Positions 1 through 12,399 of a stretch of 64,000 nt of DNA are shown piece after piece (position 1 is the first letter of the stretch; every line of letters begins with the position of its first letter). Made by a program: the position numbers and the translations under genes. A model generated the notes under the pieces. It worked only from the letters and a program-made list of their open reading frames with translations. It searched no databases and was not told where the DNA came from. The stretch comes from Chelonoidis abingdonii. Lineage: Eukaryota; Chordata; Testudines; Testudinidae. Location: assembly GCF_003597395.2 (NCBI RefSeq), contig NC_133771.1, forward strand, positions 135,710,687 through 135,774,686, in the 5' to 3' direction.

Positions 1-2269
1 AGTTACTTACTTGATGGTAAACAAGTTGCAGGTGACTTGATTATTCAGTTGGAATTAATTTTACAGCTTGGTTTAGTTATTCTTGGGTCATACTCTCCAA
101 TTTACCAGCTAACTTTGAATCTGGTAGGGGGAAATACAGAGGTAAAAATACATTAGTAGAGTGAGAAGAAACGTTGGCTATTAAAAAAAAAAAAAAAAAA
201 GGCACACAAAGTGTTAGGCCAAAGTCATCACCTGTTGTACGGCTACTGATGTCAGTGATGGAGTTACATCTGGGATGAATCTGGCTCCCTGCAGGGGGAA
301 ATCATCAACAGAATCCAGAAATAGTGATGTGAAAAGTAATACGAGCAGCACATTGCTGCATTTGGAAGAGATCAGATGTCAGGATTAGAGGCTGGGAGTG
401 CAGAGAGATCTCAGCTGTACTACCTGCCCTTCTGTTTTATGTTGTTGCACTTTCCCAACCCCCTTATCACTCCCATATTTAAATATAAAAGCCAGGGTTT
501 CATATCTTTGACACAGCCAGGCATCCAGCTGCTCTATCTACAGTGAAGCCATCAGGGGTAGCACTCTGTGCCTGCATTTGGATTAGAAAGGCAGAATGGC
601 CATAGGTCTCAGAATCACACCACCACCGAGTGTCTTAGGATAGTTTGAAGAGGAGAGTTAAGAGTAACAACATTGTACTAATGGGCACAATAGAGATTCT
701 TCAAGGGAGTCTTACAAACTATAATTCCTTATTGGTATGTTTTTTTACCTGTGCAACTTACATTCCATCAAATGAAGTGACTGTACAGAACACAAGGATA
801 GTCCATAGTTCTGTAGGTACAATTGATACACCACTGTTGTCAGGCTGTGCTCACAGACGATTGCTTTTTAGTTGCAAACTTCTATTTTCTTCCCAAAACT
901 AGAGTTCTATTGACACTGTAAAGACTGTTGATTAAACATACAGCATAGTTTGTTCTCTTTGGTTTGAAACTTCTTGGAGCAATTTTATAATAGACACATG
1001 ATTCAGACAATGTGTGTGTGGCCCCTATGCATGGTAAGGCCCACAGCTGCATCTCTCAGTGTGGCAGGAAACTATTTTTGTGACAATGGTTTTTGTTCTA
1101 CACAAAGGCACGCTTGCAATAAGTTTTTACAAATTTTGTACACCATGAGCTAAATTCTGAGTTCCAAATTGTGAAGTGTGGCAACAACAACAACAAAATG
1201 GATTTATAGTATCACTGAAATCTTGTCATGTGATTTTATTTCTTCAACTAAGTTTGTTTACAATCAGCAACTTTGAAATACAGTCAAAATATTACTGGCT
1301 GCCTCTTTGTGCCTCATTCTTTAATGGGGGTGGGAGGAAGAGAACAGTTGGTAGCATTTCCTGTCTCCTATTTGAAAGGGAATCAACAGAATCCCACCAG
1401 CCGTACTCCATGCTCTCACTTAAAAATGATTATGACCCAAAGCCTGACATCCTTATTCAGTCTTTGCTCAGGCAAAGCTCACTGAACTCCATGGGATCTT
1501 TACCTGAGGAAGAGCTGAGTAACAGAAGGTCTAATCATTCCTTAGAGGCCTACACACAGATCATACCTCTCCTCCACGGGATGGGGACTTAGCTGGAAAA
1601 TGAGGCTGTGGAGACAGCCGTCTCAAGGACCTTCTCTGACATCGAAGGACCTGAGAAGGAAACAAGTGAACAGAAGGACTCAACATTGTCTCCTCACTGC
1701 CCCCAGATTTTTTCATTGAAAAAATACTAGCCCCTCAGTATTATCATTGAACACCAGCTACTGGGACTTCCCTTTAAGAGGAGCACCAAGGGCAATCACT
1801 GGCTGCATGAGCCCTGTGTCAGCATGGCTTCAGGTATCAGAAAGCTGGGAGTAAGGAAGCACCAGGGGCACAGAGCTTCCATACAGACAGCCCAAGAAGC
1901 CCGTTGCCTGGGATCCACAGGATGTGCAGGCCAGCTCCACACATCGTCCCACAAAGAGTGGAAACCCTGTTTCTCCTCCAGTGCAGGAGACAACTCAGGA
2001 AGAAAAATCCATGGAGATTAGACTGTGGACAAGGGCCAGATCCTGAGTTCCTACATCTATATGGAATTCTAAACCATGAAAGATGATTTTCTTTTGTCCT
2101 CATACTCCTGATTGCCTTACTACTGTACAGAAGATTTGTTCCATACAAAGTACAGCAGCGGGCTGCGATTCATCCCTCAAAGCTTATGTAATGTCCCTAG
2201 CTTCCCACCTCTCCCTTGTTGGACTGATGTGAAGGTTCATGCCTCTCTGTGAGGTCACTAGCTGAGCAG
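1..2269. other. Intergenic DNA, no gene recognised
   Basis: Contains an 18-base A-tract at 183-200. Open frames at 645-902 and 1176-1592 lack recognisable similarity or splice structure and are not called. PGBD5, the usual downstream neighbour of GALNT2 in human, was looked for from memory and not seen. Confidence 0.5.
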
Positions 2270-2863
2270 TAAAGCTGGTCAGAATTCTGCGCGCGCACAC
2301 ACTCCCACACACACACCCCTTGGGAAAAGTCAACAAAAAATTGGAAAAGTTTAATTTTCATCAAAGTTTTCCACATAAATTTGATTTCTTGGGGCATTTT
2401 TTTTGGTGGGAGGGGGCAGCTGGTGAACAGCAAAAACTTTTAGCTGAGAACTGAAAATTTCAATTAGGAAATGCCTTCATGGTGCCTCATTCCCCCATTC
2501 TCCTCTATAGAACAGGCTCTCTGGCTAGACTATTTTTCCCATGATGCAATAAAGTTTCTCCTCTTGCTGAGCCACCATGGTGAATTATGGGAGCACCTGG
2601 CAAAGACACTTCATGAGGGATGTAGTCCAGCAGGGGAACATGCCCCAGAAAGAAGAATGATGCCATGAGACACCTAAACTACAGATCCCATGAGGCAGCA
2701 TGGCAGCATTTCTGCATCAAAAAAAGTGTTTGGTTTTTAGGTATTTTAATAGCGAAAACAAAAAGTCAACATTTTCTACAGAAGTTAGACGCTTTTCATG
2801 AAAATGTGTTTATTCAGAAGCCCAATTTCTTTCAAAAAACTAGTTTTTTCAACCAGCCCTATA
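2270..2863. mobile_element. MITE-like DNA element (aagctggtc / gaccagc-type ends)
   Basis: The left end reads taaagctggtcagaa and the right end ttttttcaaccagccctata, imperfect inverted repeats of a type common in turtle DNA. The edges are rich in T/A runs with aaaagt and caaaaa motifs. No coding capacity. It resembles the element at 41307-41950. Superfamily not determined. Confidence 0.45.
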
Positions 2864-3225
2864 CCACACCTTTAACATGCTGAGAGAAAACCTCTGTGAG
2901 GTTACTGGCTTAGCACCCCTAAATTGTTGGGCTATGGAGGTGTCAGAGGCCTATGCTTTGATGTCAGCCAAACACCTCCTGGTCACAGGATCCATGTCAA
3001 CATACAGGTCATTAGATTAACACTTCTAACTAACTTATGATGGCAAGGGACATGTCTCTGAGGTCTGAAGGAGACAGCGTGGGTCTGTTCACTCAACCTT
3101 GTTCCTCCTTTAACACCTAGTGCCTTCTGGCTGCACTGCCCACAGTGGCTTTTACAATGGATGCCTGAGACAGAACTCGCATTTTGGAGTAGAAAATTGT
3201 AGGATCATTTAGTGTGCTAGAGGGG

Positions 3226-3527
3226 ACTAGCCATCATCTGTAGAGGTAATATAGCCATTTTCTTCTGTGGTTGCTATTATCTCACATACTCGAGCAGTTC
3301 TAGGAACAGGAATCATTTCTCCAGAATTCCCATGCTTACATTTTGCCATCATGATCTGAACTCTCCAAGCAGCCATAATGCTTTCCTCTCCTGTTCCCCA
3401 CATACCTTTTGCCAGTGACATCAGCCAAAGACGCATGTAATATTCTGCATCATCAGAGATGGAAGAAGCATCACAAATAATCTTTAAAATGCTAATTGAA
3501 TATAGTGAGGAATTTAATTTGGGAAAT
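3226..3527 (-). other. Unassigned open frame, possible exon or retrocopy remnant
   Basis: An unbroken 99-codon minus-strand stretch ending in TAG at 3226. Its composition looks protein-like, with I-C-D-A-S-S-I-S-D-D-A-E-Y-Y-M-R-L-W-L-M and E-E-S-I-M-A-A-W-R-V-Q-I-M-M. I do not recognise the family. A possible acceptor (gatgatgcag) lies inside it, at about 3446. It could be a terminal exon, a processed-gene fragment or chance. It lies 15 kb beyond the GALNT2 3' end. Confidence 0.2.
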
Positions 3528-3839
3528 TATGGAGTCCAGAATCTGATTAACACTGAAATGCAGATGCATGCACAACCTCAGCACTGTCATTTAAACAATG
3601 CCATCTACTTATATCAGACCAGGGGTCTGCACTAACTCAATCTCCCATGAAATTTACCTTGAGAAAATTTTCAATTAATTTCCACAATTTAACATTTTGA
3701 TTAAACTAAATTTAAGATTCCCATTTGCATTACTTTCCAACTTGATCCTCTTCTATTTTCACATCTAGAGAGGGTCAGGAGTGAAGGGAGATGTCAAGGC
3801 ACAGATACTGCAGAGAAAATATTCCTAAATATTAAGATT

Positions 3840-3970
3840 TCAGCACTTCTGAATCGCCTTTCATCTTAAGTTCTCACAGCACATGACATACATTAATGAC
3901 TTAAGCCTTATAAGACCCCTGTTAGGCAGGGAAATCTTATCTTCATTTGTACAGATTAGAAATGTGAAAG
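3840..3970 (-). repeat. MIR/CORE-SINE-like fragment
   Basis: Resembles the antisense 3' part of an amniote CORE-SINE (tcttcatttgtacagattagaaa followed by gtgaaagcaag). Old and divergent. Confidence 0.35.
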
Positions 3971-3973
3971 CAA

Positions 3974-4055
3974 GGCCCAGGTCCTCAAAAGGTATTTAGG
4001 TTCCTAATTTCCACTGATTTAGTTAGGTACCTAAATACCTTTGAGGAACTGGGCC
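3974..4055. repeat. Short palindromic repeat
   Basis: Near-perfect inverted arms: ggcccaggtcctcaaaaggt at the left and its complement ending gaggaactgggcc at the right, with a centre of about 12 bp. Palindromes of this type occur widely in sauropsid genomes as MITE-like repeats. Confidence 0.6.
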
Positions 4056-4059
4056 TAAG

Positions 4060-6000
4060 TTATTTGCCCAAGATTTCACAGTTGAGTTGTTGGAGAAACC
4101 AGAAGGAGTATCAAGATTTCCTGGCTGCTAGTCCTGGCTTCCATTCCATACTGTTCAACAGGGCCATGCCTTGGGAATATGGATTGATACAAGTAATGAC
4201 AAATTACAAGAGCTATGTGTTGTTTAAAATATCTCAGGTTGGTCCCCTCAAAACTGAGGCACCTGCGGTCATGATTCACCTTTTGAAAATCATGGCCTCA
4301 AATCTTACTTCATGTATAACTTCGATTCACAACTAAATCCCCATCTCCAAAAGTGGTCAACCTAGTTCATCATACTCAGTCATCCATGTCTTCTGCCTTT
4401 CATCCCAGCCATATGATTTTAAAGACATTTTTCTTTCAGACTGCAGTTGCTCAACACTTTCTAAAAACCAGGCCTCTTCAAGGCTTCTAGCAGCCATGTT
4501 TGGATCATGAAAATCATGACATGATACTCTCTGCTTAGGAGAGGCATGTATTCCAACCCCAAAGGGCACTGCAGATCCACAACAGAAGCACTGGCAGAAT
4601 TTGGGGGGTGGCAGGCAATTTCAAACTGTTGACATCCATACTGAGAGTGGATTCTGGGTCACCTGGGTGAAGCACAGGAACCTGTGTCAGCAAACCAGAA
4701 GGCACTTTGCCAGGAACACTTTCACCTGTGCCATTCCACCCAGGAGTTTTCTTCTGTTTCCAACCTGTTGCCTGGGCTTCTCAGAGACATTACAGTTGGG
4801 AATGGAGACAGTCTCCCCAGACAATTGGGCGAAGGGTGAGCATTCACTTTCCTGTTTGGCTGCTTCCCATCATTCCTGTGGCTCTTAAATTTTGGTAGAA
4901 ATGAAAAGGAGAGGGTGAGAAGGCATCAGCAGCCCATTAGCTCTAAGACCAGGCCTCTGGGATGTCTCTGACTCTGGATATATAACTCAATGGATGCCCA
5001 GGCCTGTGTAGAGTCTTTGCTACACCTCCTCGTTACAGGGCTGATGTCTAAGCACAGATCACCATGAACCAACTGCCACACCCACCTTTTCCCTGAGGAG
5101 ACAAGCAGCATGAAATCCTTGGTGAGCAGCAATGTTTCCGCCCCCATTTCAACCAGGCAACATCTTGCTTGTTTGCATAGCAAACACGGTAAGCGGCATG
5201 CTGCACACACTCAAGCTACAGGGCTTGCTGAGGAGCTCCAAGGGTCCATAGCTTTGAAGTCATTAGTGGAAAATGAAAAGTCACTATTGTAAACCCCTGG
5301 CAGAACACATTGCCCAATGCTGGGCATGCACACACTGAGGGAAATGTAAGAAAATTAAAAAAATGTATCCAGACATGCTTAATGCACATCCAGCTAGTCA
5401 CCACGCTAGCTGTGAGCATTAGGCTTTGCTTTGCCTTAAAAAAACTACAGAAATAAAATAAAGTGATAATCTGAATGATCTGGGCAGAAGGCAATCTAGA
5501 GTCTTCCAACTGATATGTGTATATCCAGAATGGCCCTACATAACTTGTTCCCTGTGCCCAATCTCTGGTCACATTTCCCACCATGCCATCTCCTCCATTT
5601 GTTCTTTGCAGTGTTCCCTTCATCCTTACTCTTTGCTTTCAACCTTCTCATGCTGCCTGCTCAGTCTGGGGCAGCATCCTGAACTTTTCCTCCAAACGCA
5701 CCCACCCACCCCTCCAAATCCTTCCTTACCATTCCATTCTTCCAGCAATCCTCGCTACCTTACCATTAATAACCCCACCATCCAATTTACCTCACCACTT
5801 GTCTGGAATTGGTTTTGTGTGTGTGTCTGGACCAGCTAGGAAGGTTGGTTTCCCTATCCCAGAGTGCTATTGCTCCCACTGGCTACAGAAAATTGCTAGA
5901 GAGCCCTGTGTTTCTCCTACTCCTGGCCCCTCTAGAATTCAGGGCTCAACTGTGGCCTCCCACAAGTGCGTATACTGACATAGGAGGTCAGTGATGGGGC
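4060..6000. other. Intergenic DNA, no feature recognised
   Basis: No gene-like frame with supporting features. The minus-strand frame at 4357-4569 is open but unrecognised. Confidence 0.5.
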
Positions 6001-6002
6001 TA

Positions 6003-6125
6003 GCATGTGAACAAGGGGGCTGTGTGCAGGGAGGGGGGTAGTTCAGAGTGCAGGCAGGTAGGGGCTGTGTGAAGGCAGGCGGGTAGCTCAGGGTGCAGGG
6101 AGAGGGGGTAGCTAGGGGCTGCATG
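6003..6125. repeat. Short tandem repeat, unit about 50-60 bp
   Basis: The phrases ggggctgtgtgcagg / ggggctgtgtgaagg / ggggctgcatgctgg recur with gggtagctcagggtgcag-like spacers, giving about two and a half degenerate copies. Confidence 0.45.
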
Positions 6126-6439
6126 CTGGGACTCCTGTGCAGTCACTGCTCCCTGAGGGCTCTGCCAGTCTAGGCAGCTCTTACCAGCTGCATGAACAGT
6201 AAGAGGGGGCTGGGAGCTGCAGCTGTTCCTCAGCTCTCAATCCTGAGCACTGGCAGCAGCAGGAGATGGGGGAACACTGTGCCTGCCCTCTCCATGGCAC
6301 CAGCCAGAGCAGCAGCTGCTCCACACTGCCCAGCTCCTGCTTCCTGCCTTCAACCTTGCTGGGGGCAGGGCCTCAAAGGCAGGAGGAGAGAAGGAGGTGG
6401 GGGCGTAGAGCTGTCCCCAGGACTGCCTGGCTCTGGGTA

Positions 6440-6667
6440 AGGGACTGCATTTTAGAGGGAGATAATACCCCCCATGACTACCCAATTCCACCCCTTGTCT
6501 CAGGGCTTCTGCCCTGCAGAGAGCACCAGGGCTTGGGGCTCTGGGATTCTGCTCTGTGGCCCCCAGCTTCTGCCCCATGGAGAGCACCGGTGCTTTGCAG
6601 CCCCCTCCCCCCCCCCAAAAGGCTCATGGCCTCCCAGGGGGCTGCAGACCCTTGGTTGAGAACCACT
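6440..6667 (+). mobile_element. hAT-like element, right end only
   Basis: Ends in ttggttgagaaccactg, the typical complement of a cagtggttctcaa hAT terminus, followed by gcctagaa. The GC-rich body (gagagcaccagggcttgggg-like) has no matching left terminus that I can find, so it appears truncated or rearranged. Confidence 0.4.
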
Positions 6668-6682
6668 GGCCTAGAAAACATG

Positions 6683-7085
6683 ATCCATGAGAAAAACTGG
6701 AAAAAAAATAGGGTTTGTTTAGTCTGGAGAGGAGAAGACTGGGGGGGCGGGGCACGATAACAGTCTTCATGTAAGTAAAAGCTTGTTATAAAAAGGGTGA
6801 TAAATTGCTCTCCTTTATCATGGAGGATGGGACAAATAGTAATGAGCTTAAACCGCAGCAAGAGAGATTTAGGCTAGACATGAGGAAAAGCTTCCTCTCT
6901 GTGAGGGTAGTTAAGCACTGGAACAAATTGCCTAGGGAGGTCATGAAATCTCCATCGCTGGAGGGTTTTTAAGAACAGGTTAGACAAACTCCTGTCAGGG
7001 ACAGCCTAGATAATACTTGGGTCACCTAGTCCAGTCCCCTGTAGTGCGGCAGGACTATCAAGGTCCCTACTTTTCTATGGTTCCA
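6683..7085 (+). mobile_element. CR1 LINE 3' fragment
   Basis: Matches the CR1 3' region: gtttgtttagtctggagagg, then cttcctctctgtgagggtag, gttaagcactggaac and aggttagacaaactcctgtc. 5'-truncated as usual for CR1. It directly follows the hAT-like right end. Non-coding here. Confidence 0.85.
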
Positions 7086-7908
7086 TGCTTATACAGATCG
7101 GTCCCTTGCCAGCCCACTGAAAGAGATATGCTAAATGGAAGAGTTTCCATTTTTTCCTACAAGCAGCTGTTTTTCCTCATCTTCATTTTACAGAATGAAA
7201 AATGTACCACATGAAGATTTGCATGTCAAGCAGCTAGTGTGCTCCTATCTTTCAGAATACTATCATATTTGTTGCTTGTTCAGGGATAAAGAAATTCAAA
7301 AATCAAAATAGTTAACAGTGTTTTGAAAAATATGCTAGTCAATGTCTGTTTGTTGGCAGAATGACCCGCATGTGCAGTCACATATGGAAGCTCTGCAGTT
7401 CATGAAGGGTCATCGTATCAGCAAGAAGCACTAAAATAAAATTGATTGATGCAGTCAAAACTTCAGCTAGATTAGGTCTCCCCCTTCCATGGCCACCATG
7501 AAGTGCTGGAGAGCAACAATTGTGGTATATGCTTGAGTATCATTGAGCTACTTGACAGACATAAGACAATTTTGGCAAACAAATCAGTGACACCAGGGGA
7601 ATGAAATACTTGAGCAAGACAATTACTGATGAATTTAAGTATTTTAGCATCAGAAAGCAGGAGGAACTTAATAGCTACAAAGAAGCTAATTTTTTTACTG
7701 TCATTGCAGACATCAGCACTGACTGAGTGCTCTGGGGCTCAAACACCCACAAAATGGGTGCTCAGCACCCATAAAGCCAGATTAGTCTTTTGTGGGTCCT
7801 GGTGCCCAGACCGTGGCCCCATCCTTCTCCCTGCCCCAAAGCCCCATCCTCACTCAGCTTCTTCCTGACCCCTCTGCTCTGCCCCAAGGCCTCATCCCCA
7901 ATCAGCCT

Positions 7909-8069
7909 CTTTCATAGATAGATAGATCATTAGGGTTGGAAGGGACCTCAGGAGATCATCTAGTCCAACCCCCTGCTCAAAGCAGGGCCAATCCCCAACT
8001 GGCCCCTTCAAGGATTGAACTCACAACCCTGGGTTTAGCAGGCCAATGCTCAAACCACTGAGCTTTCCC
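7909..8069 (-). mobile_element. tRNA-headed SINE with CR1-like tail (Cry I / tortoise PolIII SINE type)
   Basis: On the minus strand the head reads agctcagtggtttgagc (box A-like, 8048-8064), then gttgtgagttcaatcc (box B-like at 8012-8021). It runs into a CR1-like tail containing ctagatgatctcctgaggtc and a short tatc-type microsatellite end. This head-tail combination is the one I recall for the Cry I SINE of hidden-necked turtles. It is not a tRNA gene. Confidence 0.7.
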
Positions 8070-8833
8070 CAAGGTACCGCCCCTGCTCCGCCCACAACTT
8101 GCATGGGGGGGGGAAGGAGGTGGAGAGGAGCACCCACTGGCCAAAAAAAATAAAAAGCACCTGTGATTATAGATGCAGTCATGGATATTAGTCATGTTGA
8201 TCAAATAGGCATTTTGCTTTGCTTTGCTTTAATATTGGTCACACTGAAGGAAAAGTAGATATACAAAAGCATGTTGTAAGCTTTGCTGACAATGAGTGAG
8301 GCAGATGCCACATCCTTGTGTGACCAGTTAGCAAGCATGGATTAGACCCCAAATACATATCTGGACAGGGATATGTAGAGGCCAGCGTTATGATCGGAGC
8401 TCATGGAGGCCTGCAAGCAAAAATTAGAAAATATCTTTCAGGCAAGGGATGCAAAACATAAGTACCATACATCCATTGCCCAGCCCATCAAGTTACTGTA
8501 GCTTGGCTTCATGCTGCTGAAGACAACCTTCAGATCCAGACTGGCCTTTTCGTCACAACTTTTCAGGAAATATTTATATATTTTGCAGACTAATCATTGA
8601 TAGGAAAAACTAATGGGTAATCTAACAATTATCCTTATCTTCAAACTACAGTTTCACAATGGGAAGAGGAACTTGATTATGTACTTCACACCTATGAAGT
8701 TGACAGGATTAACGTAGTTCATGAAAGGAGACCTTTCTATCTAAAGGCACTCTGCAAGATTAGCTGGGCAGTTCAAATGGAAGCCAGTGAGGCAAGGATA
8801 GTAAATATTCACAGTATAGTTCAATGCCTAGAA

Positions 8834-9608
8834 CAGTGTTTCTCAAATGCAGCCACCAGGGCCTTTTCTTGCAGCCACAGCCTCTTGGGCTGTAATTGGG
8901 GGTGGGAGAGGTGTTGGCAAAGCAGTGGCTCCTCCCCTGGGGCTGCCTGCAGGGGTTGGTTCCTACCCCCTTCCAGAGCCACAAACATCATAAAAATAGG
9001 CAACCAGTGTGAGTTCCCCACTTCCCCAGGGGCAGTGGGGCTCCAGCTTCAGGCTTCTGCCCTGAGGTGGTGGGCAGCAGGATCTGGCCATGTGGCGGTG
9101 GGCTCTGTTCCTCAGCCACAGGGTTTTGGGCACCATCCCTGGACTCCCCCCCACGCCATCACTTCGACTCCCACTGCCTCCTCCAGACCCCCATTGCCCC
9201 TGCCCCCTTACCCACTTCCTCACCCAAGGATTAATTTGTCCCCCAGCTTGCTGGGGATGAGTAAGTCTGCTGTGAACAGTGATATTAAATATACAAATAT
9301 CACTTTTCACAGTAGCAGACTTACTAGCTAGCCAGTCTAAAAAAAATAATCAAAATATGCAAAGCATATTTTTGTTTCTATTCTGTTTAGGTCCAATAAA
9401 GAATAGAGACAACTATACGTTATTGTTATTGAGTCTGCAAAAAAAAAAAAAAACTTACATAAGTTACAATGATATGGACACACGTGCATATTTACTTGTT
9501 TTTCTTAAAGTTAATTAAGTATTTTAGGAAAAGTTCTCAGAGTGGTCACCAGCAAGAGTTGGTAGCCATACTCTGAGGCCACCAAAAATTATATTGGGAG
9601 AACCCCTG
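8834..9608. mobile_element. hAT-like element with perfect 8-bp TSD
   Basis: Termini cagtgtttctcaaa and ttgggagaacccctg are imperfect inverted repeats of the hAT kind. Flanks 8826-8833 and 9609-9616 are both gcctagaa, a perfect 8-bp duplication. The 775-bp body is non-coding and includes a hairpin at 9261-9324. Confidence 0.75.
9261..9324. repeat. Hairpin inside the hAT-like element
   Basis: Arms gtaagtctgctgtgaacagt and its complement (ending agtagcagacttac) flank an AT-rich loop of about 10 bases, with one two-base bulge. Confidence 0.6.
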
Positions 9609-9616
9609 GCCTAGAA

Positions 9617-10551
9617 GATGAAAATGTTGCTGAACACAGGAGTAGCAAGGACATACATTGAGCAAAAATCAACCTGTCTTTGATGGCCTGGATGTTCTAC
9701 CTCACTGTTGGACTCCATGCTACATGTCTGCTAACCATACTCTGCCCCTTACATCTGCCCTTGTATCAATCTACAGTCTGCAGCGAAATGGAGCAAACAT
9801 TAGTATTAAATGCTGCAAATCAAGTCTAACAATCAAGTCAGTAAAGTAAAATATAACCAGTTAGTTTAACCAGAAGATCATTCATAGCTTTAACCAGGAG
9901 TTGGCTCAATTCCATGCAGTGTTGGAGAACCTATTACAATGCTTCTGAAATATATATTTCAGCTGGCTGTCATACAAGTTGCTGAATATCTATATTCACA
10001 ACATTGGCTGAGGTTAATAAAGTAAACAGCAGCCAGACGGCTTTAATAAGTCATCAATATTTATGAGGATTCTCTTTTAATTGGGATGACTGCAGCCAAT
10101 TTCAAGCTTTTGTGCACTAGACCAATTTTAAAGTAGCATTTACACTGCACAGTATGCTTCTGCCTTCTCTGATCTGATAGGTGACAGACAAGCAGAGGCA
10201 CTCTGTCCAAAGACTTGAATGGTCCAATGGGATCTAATTACTAGAGCGGAGAAGCTGCCACTCCTATTGTTAGACCCCAGCCAGTGCTAAATGTTTTGTT
10301 GTTGCATCCTGAAATGACCCCACCCGGATCAGCAGCTAGGCTCTCTCAGTACAAAGGCCTTGGCTGCAGAATTGACTCCTCTGGCAGCTCCTGAGAGTGA
10401 GGCTGAGGATCATGAGTGCACAGTGCAAAGGATGTTTAGGCCGACAGATCAGAACCTTTGAATTTAGGGCTCAGTTGTAGCATTTAGAGCCAGATTTACT
10501 CTGGGGGAGGGGAAAGGAAGTGCATCTGAGCAATACTGCCTGGAACCAGTA
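9617..10551. other. Intergenic DNA, nothing recognised
   Basis: No convincing gene, repeat end or RNA gene was seen between the two hAT-like elements. Confidence 0.5.
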
Positions 10552-10559
10552 TGTCTACT

Positions 10560-10906
10560 CATAGGCACAGAGTTCTGCTCCTGCCAGTGGGTGCTCAATC
10601 CCCCTTTCCCTCCAGCCCCACCACAGCTCTGCCCCCTCCCTGCCCCTATTCCAACTCCTTCCCCAAATCCCCACCTCAGCCCCACCTCCTCCCCTGAACA
10701 TGCCATGTTCCTGCTCCTCCCCCTACCATCCGGAGCGGCCAAACCACTGTCTGGCAGCGGCTGGTGGGAAGCGTTGGGAGGTAGGCAGAGGAGCGGGGAC
10801 GTGGCATACTCAGAGGAGGAGGCAGAAGAGGAGATGGGGAGGGGGGAGGAGAGCTTTTCCCCATGGGTGCTCCAGCCCCAAAGCATCCACAGAGTCAGCG
10901 CCTATA
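10560..10906. mobile_element. hAT-like MITE with perfect 8-bp TSD
   Basis: Ends cataggcacagagttc and gagtcagcgcctata are approximate inverted repeats. Flanks 10552-10559 and 10907-10914 are both tgtctact. The body is C/T-rich then G/A-rich and has no transposase. Confidence 0.65.
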
Positions 10907-11224
10907 TGTCTACTGACTCCAAGATCACAAATCCGCATTGAAGAGAGCTTGTCCACTCAGCAGCCATTACCTTATCTTTTGAAAAGGGGTAGCTTACCCT
11001 ACCTCCAGCACAGCTGTCTAGCTGCAATCTGTGAACATGAGGGAGAGGCCCAAGGCCATACTCCACCTAAGCAAGGGTCTATGAGCAACATCAAAGAACA
11101 GACTCAGGTCCAGCCATCCTCTTGCTTTTGTTTTTGAGGTCTGCACACACCTGCCTGCTGAGCCTTCAGTCCCATGTAGGAAAGTGAACCTTATAGGGTT
11201 ATCTGGGTTCTGCCAAGGGTCTGA

Positions 11225-11385
11225 TAGGTGAGACCCATACTCCATACCTCCTTTACTGCTGCTTTAGCTAGGATGCGTTTTCCCTCGCTCAGCTCATTAT
11301 GTAGTTGAATAAAGCAGCCTGTTCCCAGCCTGCAGACCTGTAGGTGAAGTGTTTCTTGTTCACAGAGTGGCCCCCTGACAAATGT
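11225..11385 (+). repeat. LTR-like repeat, left copy
   Basis: Shares cagcctgcag, aagtgtttcttgt-like and a terminal ...ctgaca/...tttaca block with 13690-13852 in the same order. An AATAAA lies at about 11309. The pair flanks retroelement-like coding remnants, so these are probably the divergent LTRs of one old element. The left boundary is not resolved. Confidence 0.4.
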
Positions 11386-11539
11386 GGTGATGAAGAAAAA
11401 GGTAAGAATGGCAATTTTGGGGAAAATTGAGGCATTTAATCAGCAAATGAGGATTAACAGCAATACACTGAAAGATTGGGCCACCATTCCCTTATAAATT
11501 AGATGACAGATAAGGACAAACAGAAAATAATATTCCCCA

Positions 11540-12330
11540 GTGCCTAAGGCAGTAAAAACTTCTTCCCTCTTAAGGAGTTTGTTCCAGCCTCAGAAACCAG
11601 GAGATAGAAGTTCAGAAAACCTGCAAAAGATCTTAACCAAGCAAGGTAACAGGGTTCACTACTCACCACTTGCACACCTTCTAGCAGCCCATCTGGGAAT
11701 GAGCTCACCACGGTTAGATGCTCCTTTCACAGTCACCTCTTGTCTCAATCGCACCCTCCAGGACTCCGCACGGTTTTTGTCTTTGTGACTCAGCCCATGT
11801 CATTTTAGTTCTCCCCTTCCAGGGGTCTGTCAAGGTCTCTCTGGACAAGCTGCTGTTCCAGGCAGGCCTGTGTTTTATGGCCAAGGCTGTACCACTTCCC
11901 AGGGCTAGCAGGGGAAACCCAGCTCTGCCCCAGGTTTGAGACCACAGACCTATGGTCTACTGGCACCCAGCCGTGGTTGCTACTTCCTGAGGCTTTCTGC
12001 AGCTTCCTCTTTCAAACCTCTGCAACCTCTGGGTTTACCACCCATCTAAGCTTCCTCCACTCCCTGTGGCTATTTCTCCCTTTAGCTTCTTGGCAGACCC
12101 TGTAATCTCTAACAAACCTCCCTCCTGTAAGTAAGTCACTACGACACTTTCCCCCTGTAGCCCCTTTCTGTTCCTAGCCTGATGGAAGCCCTGCCTGTGC
12201 CAGCCCAGGTAAGCTTCATCCTTAATTACACATTATTGAGCCCTAGCTCCCCTCCAGGTGCAGCCTATGGGCCCATCTTAGCCTCCCTTAACCCCTTCAG
12301 TTCAGCTGTGGGTGAACACCCCATCACAAG
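11540..12330 (-). repeat. Unclassified repeat, possibly a solo LTR
   Basis: On the minus strand it begins tgtgatggggtgttcaccca, the kind of TG-start seen in sauropsid endogenous LTRs, and is C/T-rich on the plus strand. No coding content, and the far end is not resolved. If it is an LTR it would be nested in the decayed element around it. Confidence 0.25.
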
Positions 12331-12399
12331 CACAGCACACCAAAGCCAGACGTTGCTGTGAAACATTTCATGTTTCATACTAGAATGAGGGGGAAAGGT

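Noticed and set aside
1176..1592. 138-codon plus-strand open frame
   Set aside because: No recognisable motif, signal peptide or splice context; length is not exceptional in 64 kb of six frames.
4357..4569. Open minus-strand frame of 70 codons, possibly linked to the frame at 3226-3527
   Set aside because: No recognisable similarity and no splice evidence connecting the two.
8012..8064. tRNA-like box A and box B
   Set aside because: Part of a SINE with a CR1-like tail; no full cloverleaf, so not a tRNA gene.
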